Below, in pieces: positions 20,540-34,400 of a DNA stretch of 64,000 nucleotides. How positions within the stretch are numbered: position 1 is the stretch's first letter; every line of letters starts with the position of its first letter. This stretch comes from Undaria pinnatifida (taxonomy: Eukaryota > Sar > Phaeophyceae > Laminariales > Alariaceae). The position numbers and the translations under genes were made by a program. The stretch is from assembly GCA_012845835.1 (NCBI GenBank), contig JABAKD010000030.1, forward strand, positions 14,355,076 through 14,419,075. The letters run 5' to 3'. The notes under the pieces were generated by a model. That model did no database searches and had not been told where the DNA came from. It saw only the letters and a program-made list of their open reading frames with translations.

Positions 20540-23364
20540 TGCTATTAGATGGGAGTACCACGTGTCATCGAATCATTGAAATCACCTAATAATATTACAC
20601 TACCAGTAGTACCTGGTATATGTTTCTACTCCTCTGTATCATGTAGTTACGAGCCTTTCTTTGAAGTCGTCATCCTCGAACAGAGAAAACTGCTGTGATA
20701 ACGTTGAACTTACGTCCCGTTCGCTCATAAATGAAAGCCACAGAGAAATTTAGCATGAACTTGTCAAAAATGTCGCAAAAAAAAAGGCCAAAATTTGATT
20801 CACCTGCGGCGGAAAATAAACCATTTTTTTCCCCCCGCCTTCGGCGAACTAGAAGACCCGCATTTTTCTGGTGTATTTTGGGTTGCGGCCAAGAAAGTTG
20901 TGCGCGGGGTGGAAACGGGCTTGGCCATCTAATGCTTCTTTTAGGCCTGGCCATTTACTACTTTTTTTTATGTGGTGTGCGCTAAGAAGCTGATTTCTCT
21001 TGAAAAATTGCGCAACACATCACAACCGAATTATAACCCTGTTACGCACAAGACTACTAACTATAGTATGACATACTTGCTACGTAATGACGGAGGAGTG
21101 TAGTAGCGGAAAGCGTGACAAGAGCGTCACGGGTTGGAAAAAAACGATGAAAATCGACGTGCGCGTATTGTGTAACAAGCTGAAAAAAGTGGGAATTTTA
21201 ATGATTGCTGTGAACTAACCGACTTGTGCTACATACATACATACATGATGTTTGAGTCAGAATCCTACCCCAGATTTAAACAAATTTCGGTACCGGTGGG
21301 GAGAAGGGGAGGCACTCATGTCCACGGCGGCCTGAACACAAGGCCGCTAAGCTGAGGGTATAAAACCCCTTGCGAGGTGAGCTGGAGGACAATGTAAAAA
21401 GTAGTCACGATTAAAGAGAAATGCCATGCCTACTAGAAGAAGGCTATATACACAACTTGTATGTGCGTGCGTACGTAGGCTCTTGAGCTCTTTTTACGCC
21501 ATCTGCTTCTTTTTCTGCACCCAGGTACAAACGCACGCACCCTGCTGCCGAATTGCACAGCATGTTCAAGCATATGAATGCATGCGCATGATGTATAGTA
21601 TCTGCTATTACTTCGTGTATACAAGGCTGTCGAGCATCTACCGCAACCTTAGCACAGCGCTATCAACCTCGCAAAAAGCGGCGCAAGGGCGGCGGCTGCA
21701 GGCAACACGCGCCGATGAAAGAGCGTGGCATCGCAATCAGAATAGTCGCCACGAAGCATCATAAATAACATCGTCGAGCGTCTATCATGTATACCCCTAC
21801 CGATCGAAAAGCACTCTTCAACGACGAAGAAGCTGCAACGACGATATTGAAGTCTGTCCGTGCCCCCGTCATAACAACACGAAAAACAAAAACATCATCG
21901 ATCCCATCGCAGGCCTCCACACTTTTATCCTGTCTTCCCGTAACCATTACACCTGTGACAACATGCATAAATATTTGCGTATGTATGTAGTTTCGATCAG
22001 CGCTTGAGCCCGGGTCCACGTCGACTACTACTGCTGTAGTAGCAGTTCAGACTAGTTCAAGCTACGCACACTCAGCGCCTACAAAAACTTCGAACCGCCA
22101 CCAAAAGTCGCGTCGGCCCACAGCAACCTCATCGATCGAAATAAAATTAGGTTTACACCGAGAGCGATTCCTCTTCACAGCAACAACACAATAAATGAGC
22201 AACCTAGGGCTCCTTCCTTGTGTGCGAGGTGCAGCTGGAGGAGGGGTCCATGAAAGGACCAAAAACAAAGCTTGTGCAAAAAAAGTCCCACACAGCTGTC
22301 GCTGCCACGTCCGGAAAACTGAGTCAAGGATATACATAGTGTTTGCATACAATTGAGGTGAAATCATACGTGGTATATATGAAAATACATTGAAGAACTC
22401 TGTCAAGACTCTGTCGTGACATTTTTCCCAAAACGTGCGACGCAAACAAACACACACACAAACGCTGAAAGAGGTGCCGCCCCGGGGGGCACAACAACCG
22501 GCACGCCGGGGCCGCCTCTCCCCGACCAAGTTCAACCGGACTCTGGGCGTTCTTGTGGCACCTGCACTCCACTGCACACAGCAGAACTAAGAATAGATGA
22601 TGCTCACTTGCCTGTTTTGAAGTCTGCGAGTGTTGCTTGTGTTGTCGAAGGTAAACAGAGTACTTTGACGCTTGGGGGGTGTGGAGGAAAGTGGTTGGGA
22701 GGGTTGAGAAACGTGAGAGAAGTAAGAAGCACACCTCAGCGGACCTCATCCATGTGGCCTGCCGGATCTTGAAGGGTACCGTAGTTTTCAATTTTTACGT
22801 CACCAGCCCACCGTCCCAAAGATCCGGGTGACCAGGTTGCGTACATAAGTCAAGTAAAGCTGGCGAAAGGGTCTGGGTAGCACGATTTTTTCGAATTGCG
22901 AATCACATGCGAACAGCCCGCACTTTTGTTTTTTCGCACAAAGATACCCTTGAGTGCGACCACGGACTCTAGATTATTGACGAGAGTTAATGTGAGAAAA
23001 CAACAACAACCCTGAACCCCTAAATATACACCGCCTGCTAAAACTATTATAATTTCCCGTTTTTATGCAGCCTAATCAGTACTGTGGAAACCCATTGGAT
23101 GGCGCCTCTCGAGAGCTTTATTTGTTGTGAAACATCTTGGGTCTGAGCCTCGGCTGCGAGAGAGGGTCTGTTGCTTTGAACCGGGAAGGGGTGATCGCTG
23201 GCATCCTATCGCAGTAGTTTGCGGGACGCTCTGGCAGAATTTGGTGACGGCGGGAAGTCGAGAAGCAATCGCTCCAAGCAGGAGAGACCCGTTCGAAACG
23301 AGGAAAAACAAAGAGACTCACTAGGTAAACAGATAATCATCTCCTCGCTTTCGAGAGAGGCAGG
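20540..23364. other. upstream region of the ArfGAP gene, no other gene recognised
   Basis: Several open frames of about 100-170 codons overlap on opposite strands (20670-20985, 22062-22790), but none carries a recognisable domain. A partial R3 start (GAGTTAATGTGAGAAAACAA) lies near 22985. The last 250 bp before 23365 are GC-richer and would hold the 5' leader and promoter. A GTAAACAG at 23323 could be the donor of a leader intron, but no TATA box is obvious. Confidence 0.4.
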
Positions 23365-23478
23365 ATGGTGACCGCAGCGAGCCGGCAGGCGGAGCGCCTT
23401 GAGAAAAAGCTGCAGAACGCACTACGCGAATGCCAGAAGAAGCCCGGAAACAAGCGCTGCGCGGACTGTATAGAGAGG
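23365..23478 (+). CDS. ArfGAP gene exon 1
   Basis: It encodes residues 1-38, from MVTAASRQAERLEKK to PGNKRCADCIER. The KxPGNxRCxDC pattern is the classic beginning of an ArfGAP zinc finger and supplies the first Cys pair. The exon ends at AGG before the donor GTGAGC in phase 0. The ATG follows GAGAGGCAGG; no upstream in-frame ATG extends the helix usefully. Confidence 0.8.
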
Positions 23479-26400
23479 GTGAGCCCCAAGCTTGACTTTT
23501 TCTTTTTCGGGGCACGTGTATTCACCCTTTCGTGGCGGCTCGGCCCAACGCGATGCCCTTCTGAAATGCTTTCTATTCGCTTATGTTGTAATGTCGTGCG
23601 ATCTACCCGTGTGCTGCTCTGTACGTACTGCCACTCTGGACTCAGCTCTGATGTTCGGCTATGAATCAACTGCTACTGCTTACAGTAGGCTCTTCCGAGA
23701 AAGCTGTTCCCTGTTTCCCCGCTGTCCCGACCTATGCCTCTTTTGTCGCCAGCCATCCGTTGCCGACTGGCTACAGCTCAGTCGGCGCGCCATGCAGTAG
23801 CAGCAGATCAACTTTGCGTTTATTTCCCCTCGGAGGATCTACAGAGTTTGCAGCGGTAAAGTAGTCGATCAGTCAATACGGAAGCGGCAACCTTCCGCAC
23901 CGATGCCCTCAAAGACGAGGTCTGCTGCATGCCCTCTGGCCCCTGGCTGGTATTGTACCTCGTGTGCAGGGTGCTGACTGCTGACTGCTGGAAAAACGTA
24001 ACCGATTTTTCATCTGTACTACTTATATCCCTGTTAACAGCAAACGTGTGAGTGCTATACTATTAATACATAACAGGATGATACCTCCCGACACTCTGCT
24101 GCCCCTAGTGCTGCTACGTATCGCTAGTGGTTACTGCAATATTAATACATTGTAGTGCATCACCATCTATCCTTACACGAGGGTTACGAGCGTACGTGAT
24201 GACGCCCAGCCGATTGGCAGAACCTACAACGGGTGAGCGTGAACCGGCTAACGTGGAAGGGATTTTGGGGAAACTGCTGCTTGCACATTAATGCTGTAAG
24301 AAATCCAGAACTGACTCAAAAAGGAAAGCTGCTCGTGAGTCAAAAGCGCATCTACGGGTTGCATGTCCTCTTTATCAAAACGTGGTTAACCGGTGTACCA
24401 GTAAACTCGTATGATATGCTGCTCGGACTCGACATTTACTGGTACATTCCGGCACCTGGTGCCACCCGTCTTCCTTTCCCAGAACAGGTGGGGTGTTACC
24501 TTCAATACGCAAGCTCTTGCTTAGTCGCGGCTCGCCGTTGTGTCGTCATTTGGTGTCTGGTTTTGTGAGTTACGGTTGATTCTCACGCCCCTGCCGGCTG
24601 GTGACTACACGGTCAAACCGCAATGCAAAAACGGAATTATGTGTGCGCAGCAGCGTAGCCGCAGACAGCAACATTGCTATTGTTACGTGACCATCGTACT
24701 GCTGTAGTTTCAGCCGGTCGCCCCGGTGGCGTATCAGGTTATCTTCGAGCCTGGTATAGGTCAGTTTCGTGAGTTCGAGCCCCGCCGAGTGCACACTCGT
24801 ATAAATTCGTTGGGACTTTTGCTTGTGCATAAATTGACTTGCGGAAAGCGCGAGAGCGTGAGTTAGCAACACTCAATGAAAATCAACGAGCAGGGGACTG
24901 CTGAACCCTACGCGCGAGAAAAGTTGAAGGCAACAACCGGGGGGCAGAAGGGACGACACCTGTGACCACGGCTTGTCCAGGAGCTGGAAAGTAAAAGTGT
25001 GAGAAGAAGAAGTTTCGAGTTTCGGATGCGTCTCAATCTTTCTTAAGTTCATGCTGCTGCTTGAAATCAAGAGTTGCGGTCTGCTGCGCACGTAAATATA
25101 TTTGCGGTAAGCAAAGCAGAGCAGAGCCGGGACGGCATGCCTCGCCATATAGGTACAGCAGCATATAGAAACGTGGGAAATAATACCCAAATGCCGAGCA
25201 GGATTTGCACACGCATACATTACAATACGCGCAGCAGCACTTGCGATGACGCTGCCATACCGTTTTCTATGTCTTGACCTCGCCCCCCGCCGGCGAGCAA
25301 TAGCAGAACGCGAAATGATGCCCGCTACCCAACATGATTTGCGCCTCGCATGCTTCACGTCACGCACAGCAGCGTATGCAATGACATCGCAAAAGCCGTT
25401 TACCCCTCCTAATATCTGGCGCCGCCGCGCCCGATGGCGTATTGATGAGCTACCCGGTATGATATTGTGCCATACCGATGACACCCGCGTCCGTATGTGC
25501 ACAAAGAGCTTGTCGAAACGTCACGACAGTTATAATGAGCGAGCTACAAAATGAGCACTGCGGTCTGATCAGCCTTCCAGGAAGAGCGTGCAACAGTACA
25601 GGTATCATAATGCCGCGCGTGTGCCATGCAACTCCTTCCTTTTCGCTCCGGACACACCCCGTACCTCTATAGCCCGAGCTGCTTGGCCGGTGCTGTATAG
25701 GTTATACGACTTACAGGATACACCTGATAAACGGATGCATTTCCTTCCGCAGCTGTCAGATTTTGTCCCCCTCAAAAACGCGTTTCATAGTTTCCGCGCA
25801 CAGACTGACTAACGTCACCCTGTCGACCCTGATAGCTACACTGTAGTTTCAAGAGGAGTCGCCGACCTATTTCCTTAATGAGGACACACAACCCGTAATA
25901 CGCGCGATCGGAGTATCACACACAACTTGCAAATATGAGTTTTGATAAAATCTTCGATCTCACAGCTGGAGTGTATTTTAATTTGTATAATATATTGAAT
26001 TCGTTTTTTTCGACATGCTTTCCGTCTGAAATCGGAAAGGGGTTGCTATTAGTAGCGGCATTAACTGTTGTTGATAGCACGCGTTACTTCTTTATAGTAG
26101 TACAAAGTATGCGTACCAGGCATTATGTGCACTGCTGTTTCTTCCGAGCGGCGTTGGTGGACTGGTGCATTGGTGCAGTGATGTATTGACGGCCTGAGCG
26201 CCAGCCAGCCTTTTCCGTTGTTGACTTAATTTCGCGAGTTGTCGGAGACTGCCCGCGTTCGCTGCCCTCCAGGCCCCGCGCTCACATCATCAACTCGTCC
26301 CTACCACGGCAGGAATTGATTAGAAACGAACACTCCCGGCAATAGTTACTGGTGCCCTTTTCCGCAGGCGCTAAAATGAGTCTACTCTAACGTGAGTATT

Positions 26401-29400
26401 CCTTCCTCGAACCGCGGTTGCAGTCCTACATGGGTCAGAGATCGGTTGGGCCGACTCCTCTCTATACTGTAAGACCGGTCGCCCCAGTGACGTATCAGGT
26501 TATCCTCGAGCCTGGTATAGGTCAGTTTCGTGAGTTCGAATCCCCCCGAGTGCATACTCGTATAAATTCGTGGGGACTTTTGCTTGTGCGCAAATTGACT
26601 TGCGGAAAGCGCGAGAGCGTGAGTTAGCAACACTCGACGAAAAATCGACGATCAGTGGGATTGCTGAACCCTATGTGCGCGAGAAAAGTTGAAGGCAAGA
26701 ACCGGGGGGCAGAAGGGACGACACCTGTGACCATGGCTTGTCCAGAAGGTGGAAAGTAGGAATGTGCAACAAAGAAGAAAAAAGAAGAAAAGATCGAAAC
26801 CAGAATGCCCGAGTATCGTTAACAACATGTTTGAGTCGGCTTCGCGGCGTGGTTGGGGTTAGGGTTAAGGTTAGTCTTGCCACGGACAGCTGAAGCCGAT
26901 GCGCGTCATGTTCCCCATCTTCAATGTCCGCGGTGATCTGTCATCCCCCCTTCCCACCATGCGAGTAACCACTGCTGTTGTAAAAGTCCTGGAAATGGTT
27001 GTCGTGCGCAGAATGACGATGGGGCCGGAATCGCGCCACGAAAGGTTTCGATGTGTTGACCGACGGGCGCTACCGGGGGGACGTCCCCGATCAGTTGCCT
27101 ACATCCTTCACGAGGGACATATGGTACACGTATAATTGGTACGAGGTGCTTGCATATACACTCGACCGATATGTAAGATGATGCCACGCAGCTGGCAAAC
27201 TTGGCAATCGACCAATTATGTCGTACTCACTGTAGTAGTGCATGGCTCCCGACAGCTGACCTAATCATTTATTTTGTTCGGAGTACAACAATGCCAGGTA
27301 TTCTGTCTTTAGAGCTGCACGTGTACGCCCGCCCTGCCATTCCCTGCTCGCCCGCCCGGCCCCAAATCTTTGCGGAAAAAAACTCCTAACCCGCAAGAAA
27401 CACGCCACACTGCTATTACCACTGCTGCTTATAGAACCGTTACGATGTCACACGCATCCACCAACGCACACACATTGACGGCAATGACTAATACCCTATT
27501 AATAGCCTATTGATAGCCTATTGATAGCCTATTAATAGCCTATTAATAGCGATGGACTGAGGATACCATAAGGGTCACTATTGGGGCCTTTTTTTGCAAT
27601 AGCCTATTGATGGCCTATTGATAGCCTATTAATAGCCTACTATTAATAGCAATAGGCTGGGGATACGGTACCTTAAGGGTCACTATCTTTTGCAATAGCC
27701 TATCGATAGCCTATTAATATCCTATTGATAGCCTAGTGATAGCCTATTGATAGCCTATTGATAGCCTATTAATAGCGATACACCGAGGATACGGTACCAT
27801 AAGGGGCACTATTGGGGCCTCTTTTTTCGGTTGCTCGGGGTCGCTCGCTGGGGTGACCCCCGCGTTCCTTTGCGACCTTGAACTTTCGTGCGCTGTTCTA
27901 ATATTGCGATGTGAATCCGCAACGGAATGGTAAGCTACTGTATGTGCTGCGCCGAAAAAGTAAGCTAAATTGTTTTCATCCGTGAGGGAAATATTTATAG
28001 TCACTCGTGCGAGTGGTGGACCGCGGGTAGTGACACAAGGGGGTAACCCCCCCGCTGCTGCTGCAGGGTGTGTACTATGCTATTTATAGTACATACGAGT
28101 ATGGTATGGTGCGATCGACATCGTGGCTGATGCAGGGCAACACCCGGTATTTGTATTCTGATAGTATGTGGTTTTTGGGTTTAATCCGCTCTGCGTTTCT
28201 TGACGGAATTCTTGCATATCGATTGATGTGAGACCAGAAGTGAAGCAATAATTCTGCCATAGATCTGACTGACCCCTAGCGCATGAATGGCACCAAACAT
28301 GGGGCTTTATCAGTTTTTTTTTCGTGTTCCGAGAATGCGGAGAAACGCGAGGGAAAACATGTCAGTGTGAATTCTGACTCACTTTTGTACTCTGGTTTCT
28401 TCCTTTCTACTTATACAATAGGCTGCAACATGATAACGAAAAACGGAATCGTGGGCGGGGAAACCCGAGCAGTAACGAGTTGTCTCGAGCAGGAGCATGC
28501 CCGGTTGTCGTTTCGCATCTAATTTCTCCTGCTGCGCGCAGGACTCGTACAACGTACACAATCCCAAGGTGGCAACTCCTGGCGGGTGGATAATTCTCAA
28601 TTTCCTTCCGATGCGGGTTTTTATGTCGAGGGCAATGCTTCGTTGACCCCTGCGAACGAAAAACCACGAAAACACGGAAACTACCATACGAAATTTCATA
28701 TTGCCATACAAAATTCGTTTTCAATGTGCGCTGACGTTACGAGGAATCGGACGTACCAATAACAACGGCCGCAACTATCAGAATACCGATTTTCTTGTTC
28801 CATCCGGCAAGGGCGTCTCTCAACGTGTTCGTCTGGTTGCATGTCTGTCTGACTGTCTGTCCCTCCCTCCCCCTGTATTTGTCGTTGTCTAACTTCCCGA
28901 GGCAGCTTCCTCAATGGGTAGTCACCGACTTCAACACCTTCGTCTGCACGGCGTGCAGTGGCATCCACCGCGAGTTCTCCCACCGCGTGAAGTCCATCTC
29001 ACTGGCGACCTTCACGGAGGACGAGGTCAAGGGCGTCAAAGAGGGGGGAAACGAGATCAGCAACAACCTCTACATGGCAAGGTGGGCCAGAAGAATACCG
29101 GGCTCCGGGGTAGCGCCGCGCCGCCTTCGCCCAACATCTAGGCTCACGAGGGTATTCTATTCTTTGCTGCGCACGTAGGGTGATCCGCAAGACAGCGGAA
29201 CCCAGCCCAACCCATAGCCCTACCCGACCGGACCCAACCCAACCCAACCCAACCCAACCCAACCCAACCCAACCCAACCCAACCCAACCCAACCCAACCC
29301 AACCCAACCCAACCCAACCCAGCCCAACCCAACCCAACCCAACCATATTCCACATGAAACGACGCCCGCGCGCAAACGTTTTCAGGACCAAGAAGGCTCG

Positions 29401-31401
29401 GCCACCAAAAATTGCTGCCTCGACCTTCCCCCAAAGCTTTAGTTCGCCGAGCCGCCCCGCCGGCCAGCTGCCGCAGTTGGCGAACGTTGTTCCGCCGCCT
29501 GCACGCCACAAAAACGCCTCTGCCTTCCTCCCCCCCTTGCGCCCCTCACCCACCTCCCCCCCTCTATCTGTCCTACCTTATCCTCCTGTTGCAGGTACAG
29601 GCCAGGCCACGACCTCCCCGAGCCGGAGGGGGGAAAGGCACAGAAGCACCGCGACTTCATCCGCACCAAATACGTCGACAAGCGGTGGTACGGCAGCCCC
29701 GAGGACGTTGAGCGAGACGCTCGGCGTGAGGAGGAGAGGGAGGCGGCGAAAGCCAAGCGCGACGCAGAGCGAAGCAGCGGCAAGAAGGGCGGATCTAGCC
29801 CCGCCGGCGGCGCCGCCGCGTCCAAGAGGCCGGAGCGCGGTAGCAGCTCCTCCGCCGCGGGAGGGCGCACGCGAAGGGGAAGCACCGACCGAGGGCTGCG
29901 AAAGGTGGACCCGCAGTCGGCGATGTCTAAATCGGCCGCTGCTGCCGCCGCCGCACCCGTTAAAAAGCAGGCCGATCTGTTAGACTTTTTGACGGATGAC
30001 CCTGCGCCGGCGGCGCCGGTGGCGGCGCAAGTTCCCCCAGCGGGGGCGCAGCAGTGGGACGCCTTTGGGGGAGGCGGTGGGGGGGGGGTGGGGGGGGCGG
30101 CTGCGCAGGTACCGTCCTCGGGAGCGGGGGCGACGGCCGCCGCCGGGGGGGCAGGGTTTGCATCGTGGGCGGCGTTTGGGAACGCTCCGGCTCCCGCGGC
30201 CCCGCTGGCAACCCCGGCAGGGCACCAATCAGCCGTGGGGTTCCCGTTTCAGGATGGGCCCGCGGCCCCGTCAGGCGTCGGAGCTTCATTCCCGGCGTCT
30301 TCGTTTCCCGCTAACTTTCCGCCACCGCCGGCTGGTGGTGGGGTGGGGACGGTGGCGAGTGGCGTTGCTGGTGGAGTGGGTGCTGGAGGCAACCCAGCTC
30401 TGCATCAGCAACAGCAGCAGTGGCCGCAGCAGGGAGCAGCGCAGGGGTTGCCAGGAAGCGGCAGCGGCGGCGGCGGCGGTTTTCCGCAGCAAGCGGGGGC
30501 TCCAGCGCAGCAGGGGTTCCCTCCTGTGGCACCGGGAGGGTCTAACACCGGCGGCGCCATTCCTGGATCGCAGCAGCAGCAGCAGCAGCAGCACTGGCCG
30601 CAGCAGCCGGGGGTGCCGGGGGTTCAGGGGGGAGGGCACGCCACTGGCTTCCTTCCGGCGGGCCCTCAAGGCCAGCTGCATAACCAGCAGCAACAGCAGC
30701 TGCAAAACCAACAACAGCAGCAGCAGCAGCAGCAGCGAATGCAACAATCCCCTGCTTTTGCTGGCCAAACAATGCCAGGCGGGACGATGCCGGGTGGAGC
30801 GATGCCGGGGGCGGTGTCGCCAGCGGGGGCAACGGCGGGGGTGGCACTGACGACCGGCGCGTCTCCCGCGCCGTCTCCGAGCGGTGGACCGCCGCAAGGG
30901 TTTGCACAGATGCCGGGTGGGGGCGTGGTGGGCGGGGGACGGGATTCGATGCCGGGGACTCCTGTGCTGCAGGGGCAGCAGCAGGTGCAGCAGCAGCAGC
31001 AGCCGCAGCAGCAGCCGCAAGGTGGAGGGTTCTTCCCTGCGCGCCAAGGAGTTACAGGTGGGCGGGTTGCCTTTTGCTGGGGACGGGGGGGGGGGGTGGC
31101 TCTGCGTGGCAAGCCGTGTGAGGGGTTAGTCACATGTTGGGTTGACTGACGTTGGGTGGTCCTCTCGCGGCTGTGTTTGTTTTGCGCCCTACAGTCGACT
31201 GTCTTGTGTCCTGGCGTCAATTTTTCCCTCCCTCCCACCTCCCCCCTCCTTTCTCTCTACCACCCGCCCCCCCCTGCCGTGATCGGCAGACGGTTCCCCT
31301 GTAAGCAACGGGATCGGTGGGTTCGCCAACGGCGCTAACGCTGGGGGTGGGTTCGTGGCGTCGTTCGATGGATTGGCGGTCACATCGCCTGCTGCGAAGG
31401 C

Positions 31402-31440
<39 letters not shown>

Positions 31441-34400
31441 GGTTTACCCTGCTCAGGGAATCCAGCGAGGAGAATCTCGGCAGCTGCAGCAGCCGCAGCT
31501 ACAGCAGCAGCAACAACAGTTTCAACAGCAGCAGCTACAGCAGCAGCAGGCTTTCGCCAACGGCGCTCAGCCCCGCCCCCACCCAAACCAGCAGCAGGTC
31601 ACGCAACGCGGCATGTTTGGTGCGGGACCGAGCGTTCAGCAGCCCCTGCCTCAGGTATTCACGTTTACGTACACGTGTGGGCATGGCTATATTTGTCGCT
31701 CGCGTTCTGCACGTTCAGCGATAATCGGCAGGTGGTTTGGGGGGTATTTCCGGTTTCTCCCCCCTCCCCCCCCCTTCGAACCGTGCCCTGCCCAACCGCT
31801 GTTTTATAGCTCCAACAGTGTTGCATGATGGTGTGCCGCAGTGTGGGTTTTCGTTTTTTAAACGCGTTATAGCAACTTTGTAAATATGTCGGCTGTGAGC
31901 TCGACCGACCTGGTCAGTGGTCAGCTTTGCAACATTCGTCATGCTTCGGCCGCGTGTGGTCGGCATTCCTCGAAACGTTTTCCTCATGGGGAGATTCTTT
32001 TTGTTTGTTTTGAATTATGTTCCTCGTGAAACAGGCGTTTTTACTTCGTTTTTGTAACCGTTTCGCCCGCCCATGTCCCGGCCTCATTGCCCTCTCAATC
32101 GTCCTCCCCCTTACAAACCTATCCACACGGAATGCCTCCGTCGTAAAAACCCAACGCTTGGCAGGGGCAGCAGCAGGGGCAACAGCAGCAGGGTTTTAAC
32201 GCCTTTGGGGCCGGGGGGCAGGTTTCGCCTCAGCAGCAGCAAGCCCTGTCGCAACAGCATCAACAGCAGCACTTCCAGCAGCAGCAGCAGCAGCAGCAGC
32301 AGTTTGGTCAAAATCATTACCCTCAGCCGACCCAGCAGCAGCAGCAGCAGCAGCAGCATTCCCACGTGAGCATGTCCGCTGGAATGCAAGGGGTCAACTT
32401 CCAGCAGGCTTCTCCTTACCAGCAACAACAGCAACAACAGCTGCTGCAGCAACAGCACCAGCATCTACAGCAGCAACAACAGCAGCAACAGCAGCAGCAA
32501 CAGCAGCAGACGGGAGGGGTGGGGGGGGGCGCCGTGGCCGTGGGACCCGGGCAAACAGCCATGGCAGCGGGGGGTGTAGACCCCTTTGCTGAGCTAGCGG
32601 AGGGAAATAGTAACGGCGCCGGCGGGCCAGGGGAGGGGGCAGAGCAGGTGGGAAGACAAGGCCGCTAAGGGGTGGGTCGGGAAGGCCACGGGCGGCAGGG
32701 GGATAGCTGCTGGCCTGTGGAGGGCGTGGCGGGCAGCGTCTTGTTTGTGTGAAGAGCACGGGTTGTGGATGTGTCGTAGGTTTGGGGTTGTGGGTGTGGT
32801 GCCGTCTTTCGTGCGTGCTGTAGTCGAGGTGGAGGCGGGGTGGTTTTGGCAAACGCGGAAAACCAGAGGCGAAAGCGTGACGATACTTTACCGTATACTT
32901 CGTCTCACCATTTTTCGTGGCGCGCGCTCGAAGCGGTTCGAACCGATCCATCGCAACCAATGACCGTGGTCTCAACGCCTTAACGTAGTGTAAGGCTCGC
33001 TGCACGTCTCTTTCTCCACCCCCCCCCCCCCCCCCCCCCCGCTCCCCCGATCCCCCCCAATCACGCCAATCCCCACCCGTACACCCCACCCGCACCCGCA
33101 CCCCCACCCCCCACCTCAACCACCCCAAGCCCACCACACCACACCACACCACACCACACCACACCACACCACACCACACCACACCACACCACACCACACC
33201 ACACTACACCACACCACACCACACCACACCACACCACACCACACCACACCACACCACACCACACCACACCACACCACACCACACCACACCACACCACACC
33301 ACACCACACCACACCACACCTCACGTCGCCACACCCCCACCCCCACCCCCACCCCCACGCTCGCTCTTACCTTCACTCCCATCCCCACCCGCCCTCGCGC
33401 GCACTCTGCTGTACCTTGTGGTTTCGTCCTTCAGCGGTTCGAGAAAGGGGACGAGGTGTTGTACGTCCGAGGAACAGACCCGCCGCTGGACGGGGTTGTG
33501 CAGAAGGTGCACGTCGAGGATGACGGCCCCCCTTACTATACGGTGCTCATCGCAGTCACAGGCCGAGAGAAGAACACGGACCACGCACACCTTCGCCGCA
33601 AGGGACAAGCGGTACGTCTTCGTCCTCTTTCTGTAGTGTTTCTCTTCATGTCTTTTTTTGGCACACCTTTTTGCCGTTGTGGGCTCTCTGATATGTTGTT
33701 TCGGGTATCGAATATGTTGTATTGGTTTTTGTGTTTTTCTCCTCCCTGATTGCTCCTGTGATCTTGCTCCCATGGTCTCTTCTGTTTTGCAGTGTTCCAT
33801 GTCGTTTTTTGCATCTTTTATCGTTCCTTCCACCGTTTTGAGCTCTCTAGCATACCTGGTGTATTTTTTGTGTTTTTTGTGTTTTGTAGGTGTTCATCGT
33901 TGTTGGGATGTAGTTTTTCGAGCCCCTTCGCTCCACTACGTTCTCCTCAGCCCCTGTTTTTTTCCCTACGCTGTTGTCTTCTTGCCTTCTGTCTGCCAAA
34001 ACATCTCAACGGCATACCACCTAAAAATCCCCGACTGAATACCACCCAAAACGCTGACGGAATACCTACAGCAGTCGGAATACAACCCAACAAACCGCTA
34101 CAATTCCACGAAAAACGCTGACGGGATACCACGAAACATACAGTTTGAACACCACCCAACTAACCGATGGGAATCCCCCCCAATAAAACGACGGAAATGT
34201 CACCGAAAAAGACCGATGGAATACCAACACACACCGACCGAATGCCACCCAACCCCCCGCCCCAAAAGGACGGAAATCACCCAAAACCCTAAACCAAACC
34301 CGAAACAAACCGAAGAAAGGCCACCAAATTTGACCAGACGGACATTTAGCGTTTATAGGCTCATTTTTTTCCCCGTCTTCCCCTATCCCGACGTGTCCCT

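Noticed and set aside
22062-22791. Two overlapping minus frames of 155-171 codons upstream of the ArfGAP gene
   Set aside because: Mutually exclusive frames with Cys/Arg-rich translation and no motif; treated as chance.
24233-24568. 111-codon plus frame in ArfGAP intron 1
   Set aside because: It has reasonable composition but no domain or partner exon, and lies among transposable element copies; not enough to call a nested gene.
27490-27825. CRISPR-like repeat-spacer layout
   Set aside because: Repeats are 11 bp, spacers are similar to each other, and the region is a eukaryotic intron.
29996-31238. Frames of 190-284 codons overlapping ArfGAP exon 3
   Set aside because: GC-rich shadow frames; only the frame joined to exons 2 and 4 contains ArfGAP residues and agrees with splice phases.
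33061-33388. Long minus-strand frames of CGVVWCGVV-type repeats
   Set aside because: Direct translation of the (CCACA)n microsatellite within an intron of the ArfGAP gene.
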